Below the pieces are notes generated by a model, which worked only from the letters and a program-made list of their open reading frames with translations, searched no databases and had not been told where the DNA came from. This document shows positions 49,395 to 59,096 of a stretch of 64,000 nucleotides of DNA, in pieces (positions within the stretch are counted from its first letter, which is position 1; each line of letters opens with the position of its first letter). This DNA comes from Mesostigma viride (lineage: Eukaryota > Streptophyta > Mesostigmatophyceae > Mesostigmatales > Mesostigmataceae): assembly GCA_009746045.1 (NCBI GenBank), contig RPFO01001919.1:99764-163763 (forward strand). Reading direction: 5' to 3'. Position numbers and translations under genes: made by a program.

Positions 49395-49925
49395 CCCCCG
49401 TTTTTGAGAAGCCTATCCACGATCTCGCTCGAAACGGGATTCTCACCCCCCGCCAGTTTTTTTGTCAAGGAGAAGCCTATCCAACAACATTGCTCGATAA
49501 TGCCCGGAGAGGGCGTCTTAAATTTGTTCGATGGTCGAGCAGGGTTTAAGAGGAGGGGAATTTGGATAGTCTTCTTTTGGTAGTCTTCTTTTTGGAGAGA
49601 AAAAAAAAGTATTTTATGGCGTAAGGAAATTTTTCAAGGGGGTATAGGGTATAGGGTATAGGCCTGGGGGGAATAATAGTTGCGGCCGGGCCCGAAAAAG
49701 AAGCCTATCCAAGAGAAGCCTATCCACGAACATTGCCCGAGAACTGCGGGAGAGGGCGTCTTAAATTTACTCAGCCCCTCACCAGGGGTTGTCAGGGGTC
49801 GAGTTTGGATAGTCTTCTCTTTTTTTTCCTGGTGGCGGATGGATGGGCCGGGGTTGGCAGGGGTTGTATTGGATAGGCTTCTCTTTTTTGGGTCGGAGAA
49901 GGCTATCCAAGGCGGGGCCGTGTTG
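49395..49925. repeat. Recurrent GAGAAGCCTATCC / GGATAGTCTTCTC motifs
   Basis: The 13-mer and its inverted or one-base variants (AAGGCTATCC, GGATAGGCTTC) occur at least seven times in about 530 bp of non-coding sequence. They are often followed by GTCTTAAATTTGTTCG. Inverted pairs could form stem-loops. The same family of motifs recurs at 53740-54270. Confidence 0.7.
49641..49662 (+). repeat. Short (TATAGGG)n array
   Basis: Three consecutive GGTATAG/TATAGGG heptamers. The mirror copy is at about 51456-51477, and a longer variant array lies at 53995-54026. The unit resembles telomeric TTTAGGG with one substitution. Confidence 0.7.
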
Positions 49926-49959
49926 AGAGCCCCCGAAAAAAAAATGTCCGCAGTGGTTA

Positions 49960-50097
49960 ATGGATGCGGCCGCCACCCCCCCGTGGGCCGGCCTGCAGTG
50001 GTGGACGCCCCCCGCCAAGTGGGTGATGCGCGACGGGAAGATCGTGCTTGCCACCCCGGTCGATGTGCCCGCTGACGTGAGCAAAGACGAGCGATGA
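49960..50097 (+). CDS. Small Trp-rich protein, intact only in the left arm
   Basis: 45 residues starting MDAAATPPWAGLQWWTPPAK and ending ADVSKDER. It crosses the two C-runs in which the arms differ. With 7 and 6 C the frame is intact here; with 6 and 5 C it is broken at 51023-51158. Composition is protein-like. Function unknown. Confidence 0.45.
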   Translation: MDAAATPPWAGLQWWTPPAKWVMRDGKIVLATPVDVPADVSKDER

Positions 50098-50530
50098 CGT
50101 CAGCAAGTATACAGCACACCTACGTCCCGGCACACCCCGCCCCGGGGTTGTGGAGGGGTGGCGCTGCGCCTCCCCCGAACAGTGGTGGTGACAGATGCCA
50201 GCAAAGATACCGTAAGATTCCAAACGACATCCCGCGCGCTCCGCGCCGCCGATGATGGTGACAGGGCAGCGAAGAGGCATGCAGCGTGCCACGTGTCCGA
50301 TTTCTATTGGCTAAATGCAAAAAAGCCCCCATCACACACCGATTCGGGTGGTGACAGGGGCCAGTGGGTGACAGACGCCAGCATAAGTGTCAATCTTTGA
50401 AAAATAATCACACGCCGAGCGGTGGTTACCAGGGGAGGTGTCAGAGTTTGGCAGCATAAGGGCAAAAAAAAAATCTAAAGTGACAGTATATAAGTACCTT
50501 CCAACAGGAAGAGCCCGGACTTTGACACCG
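50098..50530. other. Inner part of the left palindrome arm, no gene
   Basis: Non-coding. It contains repeated GTGACAGA(T/C)GCCAGC motifs (about 50190 and 50370) and GTGTCA/TGACAC words near the palindrome centre. Confidence 0.45.
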
Positions 50531-50589
50531 AGTGGGCCACTCAATCCGGGCGGGGAGGCACCAGGGGGTCCCTGTCAAACTTTGACACC
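50531..50589. other. 59-bp spacer at the palindrome centre
   Basis: Unique sequence between the arms. It includes the small palindrome GAGTGGGCCACTC at its left edge. Its right edge forms ACTTTGACACC-C-GGTGTCAAAGT with the arm. Confidence 0.75.
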
Positions 50590-51022
50590 CGGTGTCAAAG
50601 TCCGGGCTCTTCCTGTTGGAAGGTACTTATATACTGTCACTTTAGATTTTTTTTTTGCCCTTATGCTGCCAAACTCTGACACCTCCCCTGGTAACCACCG
50701 CTCGGCGTGTGATTATTTTTCAAAGATTGACACTTATGCTGGCGTCTGTCACCCACTGGCCCCTGTCACCACCCGAATCGGTGTGTGATGGGGGCTTTTT
50801 TGCATTTAGCCAATAGAAATCGGACACGTGGCACGCTGCATGCCTCTTCGCTGCCCTGTCACCATCATCGGCGGCGCGGAGCGCGCGGGATGTCGTTTGG
50901 AATCTTACGGTATCTTTGCTGGCATCTGTCACCACCACTGTTCGGGGGAGGCGCAGCGCCACCCCTCCACAACCCCGGGGCGGGGTGTGCCGGGACGTAG
51001 GTGTGCTGTATACTTGCTGACG

Positions 51023-51158
51023 TCATCGCTCGTCTTTGCTCACGTCAGCGGGCACATCGACCGGGGTGGCAAGCACGATCTTCCCGTCGCGCATCACCCA
51101 CTTGGCGGGGGCGTCCACCACTGCAGGCCGGCCCACGGGGGGTGGCGGCCGCATCCAT
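51023..51158 (-). pseudogene. Frameshifted copy of the Trp-rich protein (right arm)
   Basis: Mirror of 49960-50097, two bases shorter because each of two C-runs lacks one C, so the frame is lost after about 8 codons. This could be mutation or a homopolymer error. Confidence 0.45.
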
Positions 51159-51767
51159 TAACCACTGCGGACATTTTTTTTTCGGGGGCTCTCAACACGG
51201 CCCCGCCTTGGATAGCCTTCTCCGACCCAAAAAAGAGAAGCCTATCCAATACAACCCCTGCCAACCCCGGCCCATCCATCCGCCACCAGGAAAAAAAAGA
51301 GAAGACTATCCAAACTCGACCCCTGACAACCCCTGGTGAGGGGCTGAGTAAATTTAAGACGCCCTCTCCCGCAGTTCTCGGGCAATGTTCGTGGATAGGC
51401 TTCTCTTGGATAGGCTTCTTTTTCGGGCCCGGCCGCAACTATTATTCCCCCCAGGCCTATACCCTATACCCTATACCCCCTTGAAAAATTTCCTTACGCC
51501 ATAAAATACTTTTTTTTTCTCTCCAAAAAGAAGACTACCAAAAGAAGACTATCCAAATTCCCCTCCTCTTAAACCCTGCTCGACCATCGAACAAATTTAA
51601 GACGCCCTCTCCGGGCATTATCGAGCAATGTTGTTGGATAGGCTTCTCCTTGACAAAAAAACTGGCGGGGGGTGAGAATCCCGTTTCGAGCGAGATCGTG
51701 GATAGGCTTCTCAAAAACGGGGGGGAGAAGAACATCCAAGCTCTCCCGCTGCTCCCGCCCCTCGGCG

Positions 51768-52246
51768 CTACTTGCACTTGGCGAACCCCCAGCTGAAGAA
51801 CTTCTTGGCCTTGCACCGCGCGCTCTTCTTGTCCTTGAACGCCTGCATCAGCGCACCGCCCGGGGTGTGCCCCACCACGGCCTTGGTGATCTTGGCGCCC
51901 GCCTTGCTGACCTTGTCGGCCGCCTTGTTGGGAATCATGCCGAACCCGCTCATGAGGCCGCCCAACATGGACACGGGGTTCACGCTGTCCACGATCATCG
52001 CCTGCACGTTGGTGACCATTCCGGGTATCGCCTCCTTGAAGCGCACGCGCTCGGCCTTCTCCTCAGGCGCGCGGGGGTCTACCGTGTTAGCGGGGGCCGC
52101 GGCCGTGCTGTCCGGCTCCGGGTTGGGGGTGGCCTCGTACGCCACGGCGGCTGCACCGGGGTCCGAGGGGGGGTAGCGGGTTCGGGCATGTTACGCATCA
52201 TGAAGATCACAAACAGCAGGATGATCACGAGCAATAGCATGAACAT
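51768..52246 (-). pseudogene. Membrane-anchored protein with frameshift (right arm)
   Basis: Exact mirror of 48872-49350, including the 7-nt homopolymer where the frame breaks between the membrane anchor and the soluble part. Confidence 0.55.
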
Positions 52247-52277
52247 GGTGATGGATAATACTGCGATGGATAATTAC

Positions 52278-53018
52278 TCAGCCCACTGTCGGCCCGCTGC
52301 TTGGAGTGGGGAGCCTCTTTACGGCCGCCACGGCCGGGGTGAAGTCCAGCTTGACGGGGCGACGCCACATCTTGACCAGGAAATACACGAAGTACGCGAG
52401 GATTACGGCCATCAACAGGGACAGTCTGAACATCCCCTCGTAGGCCCTTACAAACCCGTCTCCCTCTACCCCGTACGTCACCAGAAACCGGAGTGGGGCC
52501 CCCAGCGGGGACTGCACGATGTACTTGAGTGCCCGAAGCACCGGGCCGGGAGGAGGTGGCGGGGGCGGGGGGTGTAGTACGTGCCATCCGCCTTCATTTT
52601 TCGGCGCGGTACGTGCGTGGACCCGGGTGGGGACGTGCCCTCTTCCATCGTCTATATCTATAGGGACAAATTTGCAAGGGTCACGGGCCCTAGCGCTTCC
52701 CCCCCAGCGCCTCCTGGTGCGCCGTACACGTCGTCGCGTGCGGTGTTGTTGCTGCTCGTGCACCACCCGCCGTGCGGCCTGGTCCGCCGCTTCCTGGGCT
52801 CTTACCCAGGCCATGGCCTGGTCCCCGAGCACGGCGATAACGTTGTACCGCAGGTCTCTTGGCCGTTCAATGCCACCATATTGCAAATTCCTGCGCATGG
52901 CTTCGAGTCTACGCTCGTACGGGTCGCGGTAGTAAGGTGGCGCGTTGACCGCCCGGCGGTACGCAAGATAGCTGCCAGGCCGGTCGACACCCGATTCGAA
53001 CCTTCGTTGTACTGGCAT
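52278..53018 (-). pseudogene. Basic and membrane protein frames (right arm)
   Basis: Exact mirror of 48100-48840 with the same fused frame: basic paralogue at the N-terminus and the LSLLMAVILAYFVYFLV helix near the C-terminus. Confidence 0.55.
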
Positions 53019-53096
53019 GATACTTATACCCTACCTACACTTTTTTTTTTGCCAGCATTATAGTGCCAGCTTTACAAGGGGTCGGGTCGGGCCGGG

Positions 53097-53402
53097 CTAG
53101 CGGGCCCTAGCGCTTCCCCCCCGGCGCCTACGGGTCCGCCGTACACGTCGCGCGCGGTGTTGTTGCTGCTCGTGCACCTCCACCACCCACTGCAGCTGGC
53201 CGGCCGCTGCTTGGGCTATGGCCTGGGCCTGGGCCTGGGCGGCCATTTCGGCCTCGATTGCTCTTTGCCGTTCAACGACGCGCATATTCCTGCGCATGGC
53301 TTCAAGACGGCGCTCGTACAGGTTGCGGTTGAATTGGTTGATCACGCCTAGATGATGACGGCCAGGCGGGTCGCCAGCCGGGAACATTCGTTTTACTGGC
53401 AT
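53097..53402 (-). CDS. Small basic protein (right arm copy)
   Basis: Identical 101-residue mirror of 47716-48021, with the same conserved upstream region on its 5' side (53403-53460). Confidence 0.65.
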   Translation of the reverse strand: MPVKRMFPAGDPPGRHHLGVINQFNRNLYERRLEAMRRNMRVVERQRAIEAEMAAQAQAQAIAQAAAGQLQWVVEVHEQQQHRARRVRRTRRRRGGSARAR

Positions 53403-53636
53403 GATACCTATATCACACCTACACTTTTTTCTGCTAGTGTGCCAGCATTAGAGTGCCAGCTGTCATACTTTGAAAAGCGGGCTGACAGAGGGCCGACAGG
53501 GGGTCGGGTCGGCCCGGGCTAGTCTAAGTGCAAACCACGCCTTTCAGGCGGTCGCGGCACCTCCACAACCCTTGCTAGGCTTCGCGAGGGCTACCCCTCG
53601 TTCCTGCGCGTGTTTTGAGCGTCGTTAGCGTCGTTC

Positions 53637-53708
53637 GTGGCGGGACGCGGCAGGACGTGGCGGGCGTGGCGGGTCGTGGCGGGTCGTGGCAGGTCGTTGC
53701 AGGTCGGG
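53637..53708 (+). repeat. GGCGGGTCGT-type minisatellite
   Basis: About seven imperfect 10-bp units (GGCGGGTCGT, GGCAGGTCGT) just outside the palindrome. Confidence 0.7.
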
Positions 53709-53715
53709 TGTCGGC

Positions 53716-54290
53716 AGAGGCGGGAGAGGTTGGATGTTCTTCTCTCCGTGTTTTTGGAGAAGTCTATCCACGATCTTGGTCGAGATAGGGTTCTCGGCGC
53801 GTGCCGTTTTTTTTGTCGACGAGAAGGCTATCCACGACCGATGGTCGAGAATGTCGGGAGGGGCGTCTTAAATTTGTTCGATTGTCGGGCGGGGTTTAAG
53901 AGGGGGGGAGTTTGGATAGTCTTCTTTTGGTAGTCTTCTTTTTGGGTATGAAAGGGAAGTATTTTATGGCATAAGGAAAATTTTCAGGGGGTATAGGGTA
54001 TAGGGTATAGGGTGTAGGGTATAGGTGGAGTAATAGTTTGGCCGGGGGGTAAAAAGAAGGCTATCCAAGAGAAGGCTATCCACGACCGACGGGCGAGACT
54101 GTCGGGAGGGGTCGTCTTAAATTTGTTCGGTGGTCGAGCGGGGTTTGAGAGGGGGTGAGTTTGGATAGTCTTCTCTTTTTTTTCCTGGTGACGGATGCGT
54201 GGGCCGGTGTTGGCGGGGGGTTTGTTGGATAGTCTTCTCTTTTTTGGTCGGTAGAAGGCTATCCAAAGCGGGGCCGTGTTGAGAGCGTTC
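53716..54290 (+). repeat. Diverged third copy of the palindrome-arm intergenic block
   Basis: Follows 49370-49940 in order and orientation. It has the same TTGGATGTTCTTCTC start, GTCTTAAATTTGTTCG words, GGATAGTCTTCTTTTGGTAG, AAGTATTTTATGGC and TATAGGG array, but many substitutions. It links the palindrome to the gene block on the right. Confidence 0.75.
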
Positions 54291-54353
54291 GAGCGGTGCT
54301 GTGCGCGCGCGTTTTAAAATTATGTGCGCTTTTTTGTATACGTGTTTCGCGCG

Positions 54354-55637
54354 ATGGCGGTATCGTCCGATCGTTGCGGTGCGTTGACGGGCAAGGGCGG
54401 CCGGTGCGGGTGGCAGACGTGGGGCGGCAGGAGCGCGTGCCCGCACCACGGGGGCGGGAGGAGGGGGAGGGGGCGGGCGCACGGGGTCAGGGCGGGGCGC
54501 CTAGAATGGGCCAGGGCGGTGCAGAGGGCGCTCAGGGCCGGTTTCCGCCCGGCGGCGGAGGACCCCGCAGCTGGATCGGCGGCGTCCGCGCGATCGCACC
54601 TGGACGCGCTTAGACAGCGCGCCCAGGACTTAGAGGAGAAAGCGAGCCGGGCCAGAGAAAGGTCGGAAGGTCATCAAAAAAGAGCGGCCGAGACACAAAC
54701 CGCTCGCAGTCACGATAAATGGCAATTTGCGGCCGACATCGCGCACAATAAGTATACGAAACTCAAAGCGGAGGCCAAGGCCGCTAACAAAGCCCTTGGG
54801 GACGCCGTGCGGGCTGCGGCTCCGTCCGCCACTGCCGCCCCGCGCCCCGCGCCTTCTGCTGTAGCAGGGGGGGTGTTCGACGAAAATAGGTGGTACATGA
54901 GACCGGCGGCCAGATTGGCGAACGGTCTGGAGGCGGCCGCTGCCTGGGTCGAGAGGATGGCTCCGGGCGGACAGACGCGGGAGATCAAGGACGCCATGAC
55001 CGCTGCTCGAGCCCGCGCGGGTGAAGCCCGGTGGGCCCTGCACGAGGCGGACGAGCTCGAGCGTCGTGCGGCAGCCCGTGACCGAGCCGTGGCTCACTCC
55101 GCTAACCCCGGAGCCACCCGTGCCATCGCCGAGGAGTTGGCCCGTAAAGCGGCCGTCGCCAGAATGCGCGCCGTTGCGGCTGTCGCGTCACACACGGCGG
55201 CCATTGCGAGGCTCGAGACCGCGCAAAACCGCTTTGATGTCATAGATACAGCTGACGCCGTACCCGTCGCCGAGAGGGCTGCCGCCGCGGCTGCCGCTAG
55301 GGCTGACGCCTTTGCCCGCGACCCCGAAGCTCTGGACAGGGCGAACGCTAGGGCTGCCAGAAGGGCGATGCCGTACGGTGGGGACGACGACGAAGCCGCC
55401 GCCGCCGCGGCTCTCGAGGCCGCCTTAGAGGCCGCCCCCGCGCTCACCCACAAAGAGCGACTGGAGGCCGCCGAGGAGGCCGAGAGGCAGGCCTACCGGC
55501 TCGAGAGCGACGACGAGGACGACTACGTCCAGCACAGGCCGGGGGTACACGCGCGTGTTCACGCCGATATACACGCGGACGGAGACGCCGATGTACACGG
55601 GGGGGCGCGGGCATCCTGTCCGCTCGGGGGTGACTAG
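54354..55637 (+). CDS. Ala/Arg-rich coiled-coil protein with N-terminal Cys/His module
   Basis: 427 residues from the ATG at 54354; an upstream in-frame ATG at 54324 is less likely. It opens with CGALTGKGGRCGWQTWGGRS then ACPHH, a C-x9-C-x10-C-x2-H module seen in small zinc-binding domains of large algal viruses. The rest is Ala/Arg/Glu-rich with long helical stretches (RARAGEARWALHEADELERR, then acidic EAAEEAERQAYRLESDDEDD). The frame is intact for over 1.2 kb. Function unknown; a structural or DNA-associated role is possible. Confidence 0.65.
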   Translation: MAVSSDRCGALTGKGGRCGWQTWGGRSACPHHGGGRRGRGRAHGVRAGRLEWARAVQRALRAGFRPAAEDPAAGSAASARSHLDALRQRAQDLEEKASRARERSEGHQKRAAETQTARSHDKWQFAADIAHNKYTKLKAEAKAANKALGDAVRAAAPSATAAPRPAPSAVAGGVFDENRWYMRPAARLANGLEAAAAWVERMAPGGQTREIKDAMTAARARAGEARWALHEADELERRAAARDRAVAHSANPGATRAIAEELARKAAVARMRAVAAVASHTAAIARLETAQNRFDVIDTADAVPVAERAAAAAAARADAFARDPEALDRANARAARRAMPYGGDDDEAAAAAALEAALEAAPALTHKERLEAAEEAERQAYRLESDDEDDYVQHRPGVHARVHADIHADGDADVHGGARASCPLGGD

Positions 55638-55710
55638 GCCTAGGAAGAGGAGCACTCCATCAGCCGGGGGGGCGCGTGCACGGGTAAATAAACACCGCGT
55701 CTAGTGGTAA

Positions 55711-56107
55711 ATGTCTCTGCCCGTGAAAGAAAAGGACGTCCAGGCGGCCTACAGCGCGAGGACGGGGGGCAGGCGCGAGGTGGTTTGTCAGGGGGGGAAG
55801 ATCGACATCCTGGACGACGAGAGGGGCAGGATCGTCGAAGTGAAGGAATGGGGCAACTGGATGTACGGCGTGGGGCAGCTCATATCGTACGGGAAGGAAT
55901 ACCCCGGCCACAGCAAGGAGCTGCACCTGTTCAGGTCCAGGTGGTCCGCGAACGTAACGCTCGACAAGCTGAAACACATCCTGAGCGTGTGCAAGATCGC
56001 CGATATAGCCGTGACACTGCACGAGAGCGTGGGGCTGTCGCTGCCGACCCCCCCCTCCCCTGTGGAGACGCCTCCTGTGTCTCTCCGCCAAGGTCGCGCC
56101 CGACTAG
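55711..56107 (+). CDS. PD-(D/E)XK-like nuclease
   Basis: Starts MSLPVKEKDVQAAYSARTGG. The core is GKIDILDDERGRIVEVKEWG followed by YGVGQLISYGKEYPG, with a D-(x)n-E-V-K and Q-x3-Y spacing characteristic of PD-(D/E)XK nucleases, including a lineage common in giant viruses. After about residue 115 the open frame continues antisense to the next gene and looks unnatural. A 1-nt shift in the C-run near 56055 would end the protein at the TAG ending at 56107, which I take as the end. A likely role is viral DNA processing or host DNA degradation; this is inference. Confidence 0.6.
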
Positions 56108-57053
56108 TGGCGGATGCCAGCATTACACCGCCGAGTCGAGTGCCGTGCGCATTCGCGCTTCCTGCCCGTCACCGGGTGCGTGCACCACCGGCGGGTCCTC
56201 GCGTTCCAGACGTTGCAATGACGCCGGTGGACGCAGTGCTGGTTGGTGCACCCGTGCCCCGTGCACGCCCTCATGATCTTGTCCGGGGTGGACTCCATCC
56301 AGACGGCGAGAGCGTCGGCGTCGTCCTCCACCTCCATGCCGAAAGTCTTGTAGTGTTTCACGAGATTCGCGTTTCTTTGGATTTCACCGCCCTTCTCCCG
56401 CAGCATGTCCTTCAAAGTCTGAGTGTCGTCGACGCCTTTAATTTCTTTGTCAAACTCGTGCGATGTTTCCGGGTGCTTGTCGATGAGCGCCCAAATATCG
56501 TCATATGAAAAATCTCTAGGGTTGGGTGGTACATACTTAGGAGCAGCTCTCCTCCCCACATGTCCTTCCGCGGATAAGTACACCCTACCGTTTACCGGGT
56601 CTTGCAACACTCTCCGATTCGCGTCGACGCCTCTCCAAAACATCTCTTTGCCTATGCCCTTCATCCCTGCCTTCTCCTCTTCCAGAGCAAGATCTGACAT
56701 CTTGTTGCTCGGGCAGTGTTTACATTAAACCAGGCGTAATACAAACCTCCGTTTCTTTTTTTCACTTCCAGTAATGCCAACTCACCGCTGTTTTTACGGA
56801 GCTCCGTCTTCGGATAATTATCGGGGTAATTTACCACCACGTTCCTCGTTGTTTTCCCCGGTTTTGAGGCGTAGGTAATATCGATTGGATAGTTGCTACC
56901 GTCCACCACTATGTTCCGTCCGGTGCTGTGGACTTCGGTGGGACTTTGCTGTACGTATTTACCAGGATTCTTCAGCCAATCACTTGTGTTGAGCCAATGG
57001 CCTCTCATCCCGTGCCCGTTTTTGTGACCGGTCGATTTCCTCACGCGCCCCAT
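56104..57053 (-). pseudogene. Tandem paralogue 1 of an unknown Cys/His family
   Basis: Start MGRVRKSTGHKNGHGMRGH (57053). A conserved domain follows: STGRNIVVDGSNYPIDITY, then RNVVVNYPDNYPKTELRKNS, GLYYAWFNVNTA. A frameshift near 56712 leads into the second half: GMKGIGKEMFWRGVDANRRV, DPVNGRVYLSAEGHVG, then the C-terminal CTGHGCTNQHCVHRRHCNVW and RWCTHPVTGRKRECARH. The last part includes a C-x10-C-x2-H end like the N-terminus of the gene at 54354. About 315 residues if the shift is bridged. No known family. Confidence 0.6.
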
Positions 57054-57097
57054 AATACTCATAGCGCATATAAAAAATCCTCACGCCGAATAGCCTC

Positions 57098-58077
57098 CTA
57101 TCGACGCCGACGGACGCCAGCATTACACTGCTGCGTCGAGTGCCGCGCGCATCTGCGCCCCCTGCCCGTCACCGGGTGCGCGCACCACCGGCGGCTCCTG
57201 GCGTTCCAGACGTTGCAATGCCGGCGGTGGACGCAGTGCTGGTTGGTGCACCCGTGGCCCGTGCACGCCCTCATGATCTTGTCCGGGGTGGAGGCCATAT
57301 CGACGGCGAGAGCGTCGGAGTCGTCCTCCACCTCCATGCCGAGCGTCTTGTAGTAGTTCACGAGATTCAAGTTTCTTTGGATATCACCGCCCCTATACCG
57401 CAGCATTTTCTTCAAGAATTTAGAGTCGTCGATCAAGCCGCGTTTTGCGGCTATTCCAAGTTGTTTGTCAAAATCGATCGCTGTTTCCGGGTGCTTTTCG
57501 ATGAGCGTCCAAATATCGTCGTATGAAAAATCTTCAGGATTGGGTGGTTTATAAGGAACTCTTCTCCCCCCACATGTCCTTGCGCGGATAAGTACACGCG
57601 CCCGTGGACGGGGTCGTCCAGCAGCTTCCTGTTCGCGTCGACGCCTCTCCAAAACATCTCTTTGCCTATGCCCTTCATCCCTGCCTTCTCCCCTTCCAGA
57701 GCCACATCTGACGCACTGTTGTTCGGGGCAGTGTTTACATTAAAATAAGCGTAATACAAAGCATTGGGGTCTGTTTTTTTTTTCACTTGCAGATATGCCA
57801 ACTCACCGCTGTTTTTACGGAGCTCCGTCTTCGGATAATTATCGGGGTAATTTACCACCACGTCCCTCGATTTTTTCCCCGGTTTTCCCCGGGGCCTGTA
57901 GGTAAAATCGAGTGGATAGCTTTGACCGTCCAGCACTATGTTCCGTCCGGTGCTGTGGAATTCTTCTACAATGGACTGTTCGTCTTTCTCCCCTTTCCAG
58001 TTTTTGTCTGTGTTCACAAATCGGCCCCTCATCCTGTGCCCGTTTTTGTGACCGGTCGATTTCCTCACGCACCCCAT
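57098..58077 (-). pseudogene. Tandem paralogue 2 of the same family
   Basis: Start MGCVRKSTGHKNGHRMRGR. The N-terminal domain and central GMKGIGKEMFWRGVDANR block are continuous here. A single frameshift near 57565, in a run of 6 C, precedes PPNPEDFSYDDIWTLIEKHP and the Cys/His-rich end. About 325 residues. The upstream sequence TTTTTTTATGCGCTAATTAG matches the region before paralogue 1 (TTTTTTATATGCGCTATGAG), suggesting equivalent promoters. Confidence 0.6.
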
Positions 58078-58125
58078 AATACTAATTAGCGCATAAAAAA
58101 ACGCACGCCGAATATCCCCCTATTG

Positions 58126-59038
58126 TCATTTACGGACGCGAGCCTTACACTGCTGTGTCGAGTGCCGTGCGCATCTGCGCCCCCTGCCCGTCACCGGGTT
58201 GGTGCACCACCTGCGGCCCCTGGCGTTCCAGACGTTGCAATGCCGGCGGTGGACGCAGTGCTGGTTGGTGCACCCGTGGCCCGTGCACGCCCTCATGATC
58301 CTGTCCGGGGTGGAGGCCATATTGACCCAGGTCCCATCACGGTCATCCTCGACCTCCATGCCGAGCGTCTTGTAGTAGTCCACGAGCTTCATGTTGTTTT
58401 GGATTTCGCCGCCCCTCTCCCACATCAAGGTGTAGGGGTCGCTGCCGGGGGTAATTGTTCCATTTCTTCCTCCAGCATGCGCGCCGTGGCGGGGTACTTT
58501 TCGATGAGACTCCAGGGCTCGTCGTTCGTGGCGTTGTCGGGGTCGGGTGATACGTATTTCGCTTTTCTCCCCCCGTGCTCGCGACCGCGGACAGCGACAC
58601 CCTCCCGTGGACGGGGTCCTCCATGTGTCTCTTGTTGGCGTCGACGCCTCTCCAGAAGATTTCTTTGCCGAGACCGCTCATCGCGTCCTTTTCTCCCTGG
58701 CTCGCGTGATCCGACCTCCAGTTGCTATTGGCCGTGTTCACTTTAAACAGAGCGTAATACAACCCGTTGTCTTGGTTATTTACCACCAGGGATCCCAGAT
58801 TGTCGGCGTAATCCCGGAGAGCGGTGTGCGGGTAGTTAACTGGGTAATTGACCACCACGTCCCTTGAAGGCAAGCCATCGACCACCCGCGGCCTGTACGT
58901 AAAATCCAGGGGGTAATTGCGTCCGTTGAGCACTATGGACCGCCCCGTGCCGTGTTTCTCGTGCTCGTTGTCGGGCCTCCCCCGTTTGGACCGGGTTATG
59001 GCCCTCATGTCGTGCCCGACTTTTTTTGCGCGCCCCAT
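58126..59038 (-). pseudogene. Tandem paralogue 3 of the same family
   Basis: Most diverged copy, start MGRAKKVGHDMRAITRSKRG. The same blocks are readable: TGRSIVLNGRNYPLDFTYRP, DVVVNYPVNYPHTALR, EIFWRGVDANKRHMEDPVHG. Two frameshifts (near 58565 and 58432) separate these from YVSPDPDNATNDEPWSLIEK and the Cys/His-rich C-terminus. The three copies are broken at different places, so the breaks arose after the duplications. Confidence 0.6.
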
Positions 59039-59096
59039 AGTACTCCTTATTACTGACGCATTTTTTTATCTTATGCTACCGGTATAGAACTTTACC

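Larger units (their letters stand above)
47596..53522. repeat. 5.9-kb near-perfect palindrome with viral-type genes
   Basis: Left arm 47596-50530 and right arm 50590-53522 are reverse complements. The only differences I see are in two C-runs near 49975-50030 (7 and 6 C on the left, 6 and 5 on the right). The outer ends read CTAGCCCGGG. A 59-bp unique spacer (50531-50589) separates the arms, and its edges carry the hairpin ACTTTGACACC/GGTGTCAAAGT. Every gene on one arm is present on the other. Such structures arise as dimer junctions of linear genomes with TIRs, by hairpin-end replication, or as assembly artefacts. Confidence 0.9.

Noticed and set aside
55704..56276. 190-residue frame overlapping the nuclease gene
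   Set aside because: Starts one frame off the nuclease; only its last few codons before 56107 may be used after a frame slip.
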